From Clostridium sp. CAG:510 (GTDB lineage: Bacteria > Bacillota > Clostridia > Lachnospirales > Lachnospiraceae), in the NCBI GenBank assembly GCA_000434615.1, contig FR880813.1:1-13535 (forward strand): a stretch of DNA of 13,535 bases, given 5' to 3'. Below, one piece after another: positions 1 through 6,532 of the stretch. A model generated the notes under the pieces. It was not told where the DNA came from and ran no database searches. It worked only from the letters and a program-made list of their open reading frames with translations. The stretch's first letter is position 1. Every line of letters begins with the position of its first letter. A program made the position numbers and the translations under genes.

Positions 1-1
1 T

Positions 2-88
2 ACCGAAAAAAAGAAAGTAGGCACTAAGCCAACAAAAGTTGACATTGATGCCTACAAGCAAAAAAATGAATTATTTTATAAAAAGTAA
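2..88 (+). CDS. C-terminal tail of an unidentified gene, cut by window start
   Basis: An open frame enters from the left edge (first full codon at position 2) and ends at a TAA at 86-88, giving 28 visible residues. The tail is lysine-rich: it begins TEKKKVGTKPT and ends FYKK. No domain can be recognised from so little sequence. Its last 13 bases overlap the end of the convergent gene on the other strand (stop at 76-78), a tail-to-tail overlap that argues for a compact, possibly mobile or phage-derived segment. There is no terminator between the two. The frame could be a chance opening, since it is short and AT-rich, but its codon pattern and charged composition look coding. What the full protein does cannot be said from this window. 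Confidence 0.45.
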   Translation, partial: TEKKKVGTKPTKVDIDAYKQKNELFYKK

Positions 89-855
89 AAATGAATAAGG
101 TTGTCTACATAGTTTAAGTCAAGTGGATTTTCCTTGGTTTCACAGGTTATAATGAGCTGCTGGGTAGGTATAATCCCATTTTTAATAAAATGCTGTAACT
201 TAGAAGCATTATCTTTTAGATAAGTTTCCTTGTCCAACAGTCCAAGATGTTCCCAGTAATAAAACCTCCCTGTTTTTGGATGCATGATTGTAAAATCCGG
301 ATAATAGATAATGCCATCTAAAGGCAAAGGACATTCATAGCGAAAAGGAATTTGATATTGAACCAAAAGAGACACAATTAGAGCTTCTGATTTTGAGCGG
401 ACATAGATGCCGGCATTTGTTTTATAGATGAGATGTTCATGATAATTAGGATTGCTTTCAAAAGGTGCTTCCATCCATTGACGTGCGGTGGTTGAAACTG
501 GCATGATATAGGGCGATAGCAAAGATGGAAATTGCGAATTAGAATATAATAGTTTTTCACTTTGGCAGGTGAGGTTGCGTTGATATTCTATATAAGGCGA
601 TAGGGCTTTCTTTTCTGCAAGGAGGTCCTTTTGTAAAGCAAGAAGATATTTTTTATAAGATAATTGCTGTATCAGAGTAGCGTCTTTGGAAGAAAGATAG
701 GTTCGAACTTTATCACAACTTAAATAATATTTGGGATGTCCTTTATAAAAACCACATATCAGCCTTCCGGGTGGTAAATGCGGCAGCTCTCTTTCTATCT
801 CGGTCAATTTGGCTGTAATGTAGTCATAGCGGTTTTGGAGTCCTTGAAATATCAT
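76..855 (-). CDS. Putative PD-(D/E)XK-fold nuclease, orphan, AT-rich
   Basis: A 259-residue soluble protein with no signal peptide or membrane segment. The N-terminal half (about 1-110) is charged and helical, with a likely coiled coil at 60-90. The C-terminal half carries a pattern typical of restriction-endonuclease-like folds: RSKSE (153-157) on a helix, then YPDFTI (185-190) and YYWEH (199-203). E157, D187 and E202 would be the acidic metal ligands. The lysine expected two residues after E202 is leucine, with His203 in between, so the catalytic signature is not canonical; a lysine may come from the following helix (K209, K214, K219). The start at 855 is well supported by AAGGAGG at 866-872, 10 nt upstream. 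The gene stands alone, is AT-richer than the genes to its right, and overlaps a convergent frame, all suggesting acquisition. The fold is inferred from motifs; the substrate is unknown. Confidence 0.6.
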   Translation of the reverse strand: MIFQGLQNRYDYITAKLTEIERELPHLPPGRLICGFYKGHPKYYLSCDKVRTYLSSKDATLIQQLSYKKYLLALQKDLLAEKKALSPYIEYQRNLTCQSEKLLYSNSQFPSLLSPYIMPVSTTARQWMEAPFESNPNYHEHLIYKTNAGIYVRSKSEALIVSLLVQYQIPFRYECPLPLDGIIYYPDFTIMHPKTGRFYYWEHLGLLDKETYLKDNASKLQHFIKNGIIPTQQLIITCETKENPLDLNYVDNLIHFYFL

Positions 856-981
856 ATAAAAATACCTCCTTAAAATTGAAAATAGGTTGGTTAAAACTTA
901 TAAACGGGTACACGACAAAAAGGAAAATCATGAAATACAGTAGAGTAAAGTATAAGAAAAGGCGCCGTTAGGCGGATCGAG

Positions 982-1017
982 TATAATAGAAAATAAAAAA
1001 CAATTTTATTTATTATA
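982..1017. repeat. AT-only imperfect palindrome in intergenic spacer
   Basis: AAATAAAA (991-998) and TTTTATTT (1004-1011) form a perfect 8-bp inverted repeat with a 5-nt centre. It is extended by TATAAT (982-987) pairing with ATTATA (1012-1017) across a 3-nt bulge. It lies in the 282-bp gap between the nuclease-like gene and the GGDEF-EAL gene. It may be an AT-rich hairpin, a weak bidirectional terminator or a protein-binding site. In such AT-rich DNA chance pairing is also likely. The rest of the gap holds only the features listed separately. Confidence 0.3.
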
Positions 1018-1088
1018 ACCGACATACAGAAAATCCGCAATCAAATTAAAAGAAAATTTATTGAAGATTGTATACATTTCCGGAGGGA

Positions 1089-1117
1089 TTGCGGTTTTAC
1101 TCCTGCTGTTGTATGAT
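1089..1117 (+). promoter_or_regulatory. Possible sigma-A promoter for the GGDEF-EAL gene
   Basis: TTGCGG (1089-1094) and TATGAT (1112-1117) are separated by 17 bp. The -35 lies inside GATTGCGG (1087-1094), which is the exact reverse complement of CCGCAATC at 1035-1042, 52 bp upstream. The weak point is geometry: transcription would begin near 1124, inside the apparent ribosome binding site GAGGAG (1124-1129). Either the start site differs slightly or the true promoter lies elsewhere. Confidence 0.35.
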
Positions 1118-1137
1118 AAATGTGAGGAGTTTGGAAA

Positions 1138-2832
1138 ATGGACGAAAGAATAAAAATTGATGACAGATTAGCTTCTTTTTATGATAAATTGTATGCGGAC
1201 GATTCCACGGTGGAGGCATGTAAGGGCAGGGTGGCAGAAGCCCTCGCGGAGATGGCGGACAGCCTGCGGCTCGGAAGAATGGAGCTGACGCTGGATTCAC
1301 CGGTGTCTGCATTAAGACCTTCGGGCGCATATCAAACGAACGTTCTTTATGACAGAAAAGACGGCACTGTTTGCGAAGAATGCTTTTTACGGGTGTACCC
1401 GGTTTCGGACGGCGGACAGGTGCGGTGCAAGTGGTATCCGTACGGCGAGGCGCCTTTTTCGGAAGAAGAACAGAAAGTACTGCATATGATTTCCAAGGAA
1501 ATATTCCAGCAGTTCAGCCGTGCTATCTTGCAGAATTTACTGGCACATGTGATGCAGACGGATATGGCAACCGGCGTAGCCAATCAGGCGGCGTTTATGG
1601 GGTATGCGGCAAAATTGTTTGCACAGAGAAAACTGGATGGATATGCTATTCTTTTCTTTAATATTCATAATTTTAAATATGTAAATAAGGTGTTTCCCTA
1701 TGACGAAGGCGATAAGGTGTTGAAAAAATATGCCTGTGAGGTAAATAGCTATTGTCAGGAAGAGGAAAAGCTTGCCCGCCTTGGGGGCGATAATTTCGTA
1801 ATGCTGGTAAAAATGGAACGCCTGCCGGAAATGCTTGAAAAGCTGCAGAATGTAAGGCTGTTCCATGAAACACCCCGCAAATCCAAGAATTTTGTATTTG
1901 GGGCAACCATCGGTTACAGTGAATTAAACGGTATTACCAGACCGCAGGATGTGATGGCAAGAGCCAGCATTGCTTATCAGGCAGCCCGGCTAAAGGGTAC
2001 GGGTGTTGCCGTGAAATTTTCCGACGACATCCAGAAAATCATGATGCAGAACCAGAGCATTATTGCAAACTTCATGGCGGCGCTGGAAGAAAGAGAATTT
2101 CAGGTGTATTACCAGCCTAAGGTCAACATTAAAAATCAGACAATCTGCGGTGCGGAGGCCCTGGTCAGATGGCAGAGGGACGGAAAACTGATATCTCCCA
2201 TGCAGTTTATACCGCAGCTGGAAAGGGAAGGCAGTATTATCAAACTGGATTATTATATGCTGGAAGAGGTCTGTCGTTTCCTGAGAAAATGGATGGACGA
2301 AGGACATGCTCCCATCTGTATTTCCGTCAACTTTTCCAGAAAGCATCTGGATGAGGACGATATGGTGGAGCATATTGTTTCGATTTTGGACGAGCATGGC
2401 ATTGCCCATCAGTACATAGAAATTGAACTGACGGAGAGTGAGGATTTCCAGAATTACGAAATTATGACGAACATCGTCAACGAGCTTTCCGAAGCGGGAA
2501 TCGGTACTTCCATGGACGACTTCGGAACCGGATTTTCTTCCCTGAACATGATAAAGAAGCTGGATTTGAAGGTGATTAAAATTGACAGATCCTTTATTCC
2601 GTTGGAAACGGATTATTCCGGCAAAGACAAGGACATGATTATGTTCTGCAACATTGTGACCCTTTTGCGTGAGCTGGGCAAAAAGACCATTGCGGAGGGT
2701 GTGGAAACACAGCAGCAGCTTCGGTATCTGGAAAATGCAGGCTGCGATATCGTACAGGGATATGTATTTGACAAGCCGCTTTGTGAAGCGGATTTCCGGA
2801 TGAGACTGGAAAACGGCTACGGGAGCTGCTGA
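1138..2832 (+). CDS. GGDEF-EAL protein, probable c-di-GMP phosphodiesterase with inactive GGDEF
   Basis: A 564-residue cytoplasmic protein. Residues 1-135 form an N-terminal region I do not recognise, about 137-295 the GGDEF domain and about 305-560 the EAL domain. The GGDEF domain looks catalytically dead: the metal-binding Asp of the usual DxxxFKxxN motif is Asn (NIHNFK, 175-180), and the signature reads GGDNF (216-220), losing its key Glu. The EAL domain keeps its expected catalytic set: E340 in EALVRW, N398 in SVNFS, E430 in ELTE, D460-D461 in DDFGTG, K481 in KIDRSF, E520/E523 in AEGVET and Q540 in QGYVF. By family knowledge it should hydrolyse c-di-GMP to pGpG, with the degenerate GGDEF possibly acting as a GTP- or ligand-sensing module. 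GAGGAG at 1124-1129, 8 nt before the ATG, supports the start. There are no membrane segments. Confidence 0.93.
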   Translation: MDERIKIDDRLASFYDKLYADDSTVEACKGRVAEALAEMADSLRLGRMELTLDSPVSALRPSGAYQTNVLYDRKDGTVCEECFLRVYPVSDGGQVRCKWYPYGEAPFSEEEQKVLHMISKEIFQQFSRAILQNLLAHVMQTDMATGVANQAAFMGYAAKLFAQRKLDGYAILFFNIHNFKYVNKVFPYDEGDKVLKKYACEVNSYCQEEEKLARLGGDNFVMLVKMERLPEMLEKLQNVRLFHETPRKSKNFVFGATIGYSELNGITRPQDVMARASIAYQAARLKGTGVAVKFSDDIQKIMMQNQSIIANFMAALEEREFQVYYQPKVNIKNQTICGAEALVRWQRDGKLISPMQFIPQLEREGSIIKLDYYMLEEVCRFLRKWMDEGHAPICISVNFSRKHLDEDDMVEHIVSILDEHGIAHQYIEIELTESEDFQNYEIMTNIVNELSEAGIGTSMDDFGTGFSSLNMIKKLDLKVIKIDRSFIPLETDYSGKDKDMIMFCNIVTLLRELGKKTIAEGVETQQQLRYLENAGCDIVQGYVFDKPLCEADFRMRLENGYGSC

Positions 2833-2939
2833 AAAGCAGTTATGAAAAGAGCGGCAACACCGGAACGAAATGCAAAACAGAAAAGAACTTGAGCAGAAAA
2901 GTAACTGTTTTGAAACTATGAAATCATGGAAAGATTAAA

Positions 2940-4280
2940 ATGAAGAACGAGAAAAATAAATTACTTATTTATATAGCGGGCGGCTGCGGAGCGCTGGCAC
3001 TGGGACTGGGAATTGTGGCGTACCGGCATCCGCATGTGGCAGCAGCCAACGGCGCAGTGGTATCGACAGCCGGAAAGGACATGGAGCCGGTAGCAGACAG
3101 CACGGCAACGGAGACAACAGTCTCAGGCAACGACACTGCCACAGCTTCCGGCAACGATGCGGCCACAGTCTCCGGCAATGATGCAGTGACGGGCGCGGCG
3201 GCATTTTCCACCCGGGCTCTGGAGGAGGGCATGACGCTTAATGACCTCCCGGCGCTGACCATTGCGTCCGGCGTTTCCTTTGCCGAGGTGCAGGACCCGG
3301 AAGCCATCAGCTTTGCCGTAGCGCCGGATGAAGAAGAGTCGGAATATGCAAACCTGGCGATTGCCCAGGTTACCGATTATGTGAATGTGCGCAGCCTGCC
3401 CAGCACGGACGGCGAGATTGTGGGAAAGATTTATAACGGTTCCGTGGCGCAGGTGCTGGCAACGGCAGGGGACAATGACGACTGGTTCCAGATTATTTCC
3501 GGCGATGTGGAGGGCTTTATCAAAGCGGAATATTTCTTATACGGCGAAGAAGCGGAGGCGGTGATTGACCAGTATGTAACGTATTATGCGACGGTATTGG
3601 CGGACCGTCTGAATGTAAGAGAAGAGCAGTCCGCGGACAGCAGGCGGATTGGTTACATAGACAACGGCGAGAATGTCAAAGTGGTGGAAGATTGCGGAGA
3701 CTGGCTGAAGGTGCAGTACACGGACAGCAAACAGGGTTATGTTTCGGCGGAATACGTTTCCGTGCATGAAGAATTTGTGTATGCCAAATCCATAGAGGAG
3801 GAACGCCGGGAAGAAGCGGAACGGCAGGCGCTGGCGGCGAGAGCGCAGGAAGCGGAGCAGAGCACCCCGGAGGTGATTGGCGACATTACCTTCCCGACCA
3901 ACCAGTATACTTCCAATGAGGAGCTGCGCACAGCCATTGTGGACTACGCGATGCAGTATCTGGGCAACAAATATGTGCACGGCGGCAGAAGCCTGGCAAG
4001 CGGAACGGACTGTTCCGGTTTTACCAGCTATATCTATAAAGACTTCGGCTATTCCCTAAGCCGTACTCCCGGTGGGCAGTATTCCACCAATGGCAGAAGT
4101 GTCAGCTACGACGAAATCCAGCCGGGCGATATTATCTGCTACGGCAAAAGCAAATGTACGCATGTGGGACTGTATATAGGCGACGGACAGATTATCCATT
4201 CCGCCAATTCCAGAAAAGGAGTCATTATCAGCGCAGCGGACTACGACAACATATTGGCAATTAAAAATGTAATCGATTAA
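2940..4280 (+). CDS. Secreted SH3b-SH3b-NlpC/P60 peptidoglycan endopeptidase
   Basis: A 446-residue exported cell-wall hydrolase. Residues 1-27 are a basic head plus hydrophobic stretch (signal peptide or membrane anchor). Residues 40-90 form a Ser/Thr/Ala/Asp-rich linker with three 8-residue SGND repeats. Two bacterial SH3 domains follow, near 143-198 (NVRSLPS) and 218-275 (NVREEQS), which probably bind the wall. Next come a charged Glu/Arg/Ala helix (285-308) and a C-terminal NlpC/P60 domain (about 327-446). The catalytic residues are visible: C358 in TDCSGF, H408 in THVGLYIG and a third polar residue, H420, in IIHSAN. The family cleaves D-Glu-to-diamino-acid bonds in peptidoglycan stems. 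The ribosome binding site is weak (GGAAAG, 2928-2933). Upstream ATGs close immediately or are out of frame, so 2940 is the best start. It follows the GGDEF-EAL gene by 107 bp and ends at a strong terminator. Confidence 0.93.
   Translation: MKNEKNKLLIYIAGGCGALALGLGIVAYRHPHVAAANGAVVSTAGKDMEPVADSTATETTVSGNDTATASGNDAATVSGNDAVTGAAAFSTRALEEGMTLNDLPALTIASGVSFAEVQDPEAISFAVAPDEEESEYANLAIAQVTDYVNVRSLPSTDGEIVGKIYNGSVAQVLATAGDNDDWFQIISGDVEGFIKAEYFLYGEEAEAVIDQYVTYYATVLADRLNVREEQSADSRRIGYIDNGENVKVVEDCGDWLKVQYTDSKQGYVSAEYVSVHEEFVYAKSIEEERREEAERQALAARAQEAEQSTPEVIGDITFPTNQYTSNEELRTAIVDYAMQYLGNKYVHGGRSLASGTDCSGFTSYIYKDFGYSLSRTPGGQYSTNGRSVSYDEIQPGDIICYGKSKCTHVGLYIGDGQIIHSANSRKGVIISAADYDNILAIKNVID
3123..3194 (+). 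repeat. Three tandem 24-bp units encoding SGND octapeptides
   Basis: Three in-frame 24-bp units (3123-3146, 3147-3170, 3171-3194) encode residues 62-85 of the hydrolase as SGNDTATA, SGNDAATV and SGNDAVTG. The linker joins the membrane or signal segment to the SH3b domains and is probably extended and disordered. Unit number could vary between strains by slippage. Confidence 0.85.
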
Positions 4281-4315
4281 AAAAGAGCCTTTGGAAATTT
4301 TCCAAGGGCTCTTTT
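4281..4315. terminator. Bidirectional rho-independent terminator
   Basis: A 16-bp inverted repeat (4281-4296 with 4300-4315, one G-U pair, 3-nt loop) directly follows the hydrolase stop codon. It starts AAAAGAGCC and ends GGGCTCTTTT, so plus-strand RNA ends in a U run. Read on the minus strand it ends in six U from 4284 down to 4279. It therefore serves both the hydrolase gene and the small minus-strand ORF that stops at 4320. Confidence 0.92.
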
Positions 4316-4319
4316 ATCA

Positions 4320-4385
4320 TTAGCATCCGAAACAGTTACGGATAAGGTTAAGCAGATTGCAGTTATTGAAAAACTTGAAACACAT
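4320..4385 (-). CDS. 21-residue cysteine-containing small peptide, unrecognised
   Basis: A very short ORF: ATG at 4385-4383, TAA at 4322-4320, 21 residues. It has four cysteines at positions 2, 9, 18 and 21, begins MCFKFFNNCN and ends NCFGC. The middle (L11, L12, L14, I15) is hydrophobic with one Arg. The coding case rests on context: AAAAGGAGG ends 8 nt before the ATG (core at 4394-4400), a sigma-A promoter lies at 4511-4539, and the bidirectional terminator begins 5 nt after the stop. Together these make a complete monocistronic unit between two larger transcription units. I do not recognise the peptide. It could bind a metal, be disulfide-linked, be a membrane-associated regulatory or toxic peptide, or be a leader peptide of a regulatory RNA. 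The ABC exporter genes lie upstream on the same strand, but the unit has its own promoter, so a link with them is only speculation. Confidence 0.6.
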   Translation of the reverse strand: MCFKFFNNCNLLNLIRNCFGC

Positions 4386-4504
4386 ACTATTTACCTCCTT
4401 TTCAGATTTTGTGCCCGGCGGTTCTGCGTTGCAGAAGATGGTATCTATGGATTAGTTTGTCCGGCGTCTGACGTGTTGCCTTGTAGTACGCCTTGCCTGA
4501 GCAC
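4386..4504 (-). promoter_or_regulatory. Long, possibly structured 5' leader of the small-peptide transcript
   Basis: From the predicted start near 4504 to the ATG is about 118 nt, long for a 21-codon gene. By eye the RNA can close on itself. The 5' end GUGCUC (4504-4499) pairs with GGGCAC (4416-4411, one G-U). GGCGU (4492-4488) pairs with ACGCC (4467-4463). UUCUGC-AAC-GCAGAA (4436-4422) is a perfect 6-bp hairpin. Together these make a multi-branched fold ending 10 nt before the Shine-Dalgarno core. It matches no riboswitch family I can name. The pairing was found by inspection, not by folding software. Confidence 0.35.
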
Positions 4505-4510
4505 AAATGA

Positions 4511-4539
4511 ATTGTAACAATTTTGTAACAATTACGCAA
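4511..4539 (-). promoter_or_regulatory. Sigma-A promoter with two TTGTAACAA sites
   Basis: Read on the minus strand, TTGCGT (4539-4534) and TACAAT (4516-4511) are separated by exactly 17 bp. The spacer and -10 contain two copies of the 9-bp palindrome TTGTAACAA (4523-4531 and 4512-4520) with starts 11 bp apart, one helical turn. A regulator bound there would occlude RNA polymerase, so this looks like a promoter-operator. It drives only the small ORF at 4320-4385. Confidence 0.65.
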
Positions 4540-4554
4540 TGGGAGATGAATGGT

Positions 4555-4578
4555 AAAAATGGGGATCGCTTCCAATCC
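4555..4578 (-). terminator. Weak terminator-like hairpin after the ABC operon
   Basis: On the minus strand, just past the exporter stop codon, GGATTG (4578-4573) pairs with CGATCC (4568-4563) around a GAAG loop (one G-U pair). It is followed by CCA and a run of five T (4559-4555). The stem is short, so termination may be partial, leaving some read-through into the small-peptide unit. Confidence 0.4.
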
Positions 4579-4579
4579 T

Positions 4580-6532
4580 TTATTCCAAATCAAAAGCACC
4601 GGTGTACAACTGGTAATAGGTGCCCTTTTCGGCAATCAGTTTTTCATGGCTGCCGCGTTCAATGATGCGTCCGTGGTCAAGTACCATAATTACATCGGAG
4701 TTCTGGATGGTGGAAAGTCTGTGGGCAATGACAAATACCGTACGTCCCTGCATCAGCTTATCCATACCGTTCTGTACAAGAGCTTCCGTTCGGGTATCGA
4801 TGGAAGAGGTTGCTTCGTCCAGAATCATGACCGGCGGATTGGAAACAGCCGCTCTGGCAATGGAAATAAGCTGGCGCTGTCCCTGGGAAAGACCACTGCC
4901 GTCACCCTTTAAGACGGTGTTGTAGCCGTCCGGCAGCATGCGGATAAAGCTGTCGGCATTGGCAAGCTTTGCGGCAGCAATGCATTCTTCATCCGTGGCA
5001 TTGGGATTGGAGTATCGTAAGTTTTCCATAATCGTGCCGGTAAAAAGGTTGACGTCCTGCAGCACCATGCCGAGGGAACGGCGCAGGTCCGCTTTTTTGA
5101 TTTTGTTGATGTTGATGCCGTCGTAACGGATTTTACCGTCGGCAATGTCATAAAAACGGTTAATCAGGTTGGTAATGGTGGTTTTGCCCGCACCGGTGGA
5201 GCCGACAAAGGCGACTTTTTCGCCGGGGTTCGCATACAGGGTAATGTCGTGCAGAATTTCCTTGTCGGGATTGTAACCGAAGTCCACATGGTCCAGTACG
5301 ATTTCGCCCCGCAGGCGGGTGTAGGTAACGGTGCCGTCATGGTGGGGATGCTTCCATGCCCAGATGCCGGTGTAGCGGTCGGTTTCGGTAAGGGAACCGT
5401 CTTCGCTTTCCACGGCATTTACCAGGGTAACATAGCCTTCGTCGGTTTCGGGCGCTTCGTCCATGAAAGCGAAAATACGGGAAGCACCGGCAAGAGCCGT
5501 TACGATGGAGTTATACTGGTTGGAAATCTGGGAAATCGGCTGGGTAAAGTTTCTGGACAGCGTCAGGAAAGAAGCAATCATACCGACGGTCATGGTGTGG
5601 AAGCCGGTCAGCCCTAAATTGGGAACCTTGGCAATGGCAAGGTAAGCGCCAAAAACGGCAACGATAACATACTGGATGTAACCGAGGGCGTTCATAAGAG
5701 GCATCATGGCGCCGCCGTGACCGTTTGCCTTAGCGGAATTTTCTTCCCACAGTTTATTGCGGCGGACCATTTCCTCACGGGCTTTTCCTTCATGGCAGAA
5801 GACCTTGATTACCTTCTGGCCGTTAATCATTTCTTCAATGTAGCCGTCCAGATCAGCCAGCGTTTTCTGCTGCGCCATAAAGTAGCGGCCGCTTTTCTTC
5901 ATGATAATGCCGGCAAACTGCATAACGAGGAAAAGTACAACAAGCACCACGATTGTCAGCCAGATGCTGATGTTCAGCATGCAGACGAACACGGCAGTAA
6001 TGGTAAAGGCGGAAGAAATGAGCTGCGCCATGGACTGGGCAATCATCTGACGTAAGGCATCCGTATCGTTGGTGTAAAGACTCATGATGTCACCGTGGGT
6101 GTGGGAGTCAAAATAACGGATGGGCAGCTTCTGCATTTTTTCAAACATCTCATCACGGATGGTTTTTAAGGTGCCCTGGGCTGCGGTTACCATCTGTCTG
6201 TTATAAAGATAAGTGGATAACGCACCCACCAGGTAAATCACAGCCATGACAGCCAGTGCTTTGATAAGTCCGGAATAATCGGGTGCTCCGGCGGAGGCTA
6301 ACAGCGGCGTGATGTAATCGTCAATCAGGGACTGCAGAAACATGGAGGAGGCAGCACCTGCCAATGCGGAAAGCAGAATGCAGACGGTAACGAAAATCAG
6401 GGTGCCCTTGTATGCCTTCAGGTAAGAAAGCAGTCTTTTTAAGGTTTTCATATCTAACTTCTGCCGGGGGCGTTTTCCAAAATCGGGTTCTTTGCCGGGC
6501 ATGGCTTTTGTTTCATTTTTTTCGTTAGGCAT
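4580..6532 (-). CDS. ABC exporter half-transporter, canonical ATP site (permease-ATPase)
   Basis: A 650-residue type IV-fold ABC half-transporter. After a basic N-terminus (about 1-40) come six membrane helices (roughly 45-340), a ~45-residue linker richer in acidic and aromatic residues (about 357-405), and the nucleotide-binding domain. Motifs, counted from the start chosen: Walker A GSTGAGKTT (444-452), Q-loop LQD (491-493), signature LSQGQ (548-552, one change from LSGGQ), Walker B MILDEATS with D572 and catalytic E573, and H-loop H604. It is thus the catalytically complete partner of the upstream half-transporter. I place the start at 6532, where AAAGGAG (6548-6542) sits 9 nt upstream. 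An in-frame ATG at 6562 lacks this signal and would lie deeper in the upstream gene. The ATG overlaps the previous stop by 8 bp, implying translational coupling. The substrate is unknown; multidrug or small-metabolite export is likeliest. Confidence 0.95.
   Translation of the reverse strand: MPNEKNETKAMPGKEPDFGKRPRQKLDMKTLKRLLSYLKAYKGTLIFVTVCILLSALAGAASSMFLQSLIDDYITPLLASAGAPDYSGLIKALAVMAVIYLVGALSTYLYNRQMVTAAQGTLKTIRDEMFEKMQKLPIRYFDSHTHGDIMSLYTNDTDALRQMIAQSMAQLISSAFTITAVFVCMLNISIWLTIVVLVVLFLVMQFAGIIMKKSGRYFMAQQKTLADLDGYIEEMINGQKVIKVFCHEGKAREEMVRRNKLWEENSAKANGHGGAMMPLMNALGYIQYVIVAVFGAYLAIAKVPNLGLTGFHTMTVGMIASFLTLSRNFTQPISQISNQYNSIVTALAGASRIFAFMDEAPETDEGYVTLVNAVESEDGSLTETDRYTGIWAWKHPHHDGTVTYTRLRGEIVLDHVDFGYNPDKEILHDITLYANPGEKVAFVGSTGAGKTTITNLINRFYDIADGKIRYDGININKIKKADLRRSLGMVLQDVNLFTGTIMENLRYSNPNATDEECIAAAKLANADSFIRMLPDGYNTVLKGDGSGLSQGQRQLISIARAAVSNPPVMILDEATSSIDTRTEALVQNGMDKLMQGRTVFVIAHRLSTIQNSDVIMVLDHGRIIERGSHEKLIAEKGTYYQLYTGAFDLE

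Noticed and set aside
930..971. 13-codon basic ORF (MKYSRVKYKKRRR) preceded by AAAAAGGA
   Set aside because: Too short, in AT-rich DNA where such frames are frequent, with no promoter or terminator to frame it as there is for the 4320-4385 ORF.
2969..3307. Antisense open frames over the hydrolase and other genes
   Set aside because: They mirror GC-rich low-complexity coding sequence, have no ribosome binding sites and resemble no protein family; treated as shadows.
4320..4385. AgrD-type autoinducer or SCIFF peptide identity for the small ORF
   Set aside because: Length, cysteine placement and neighbours (no AgrB protease, no radical-SAM maturase) do not fit either family.
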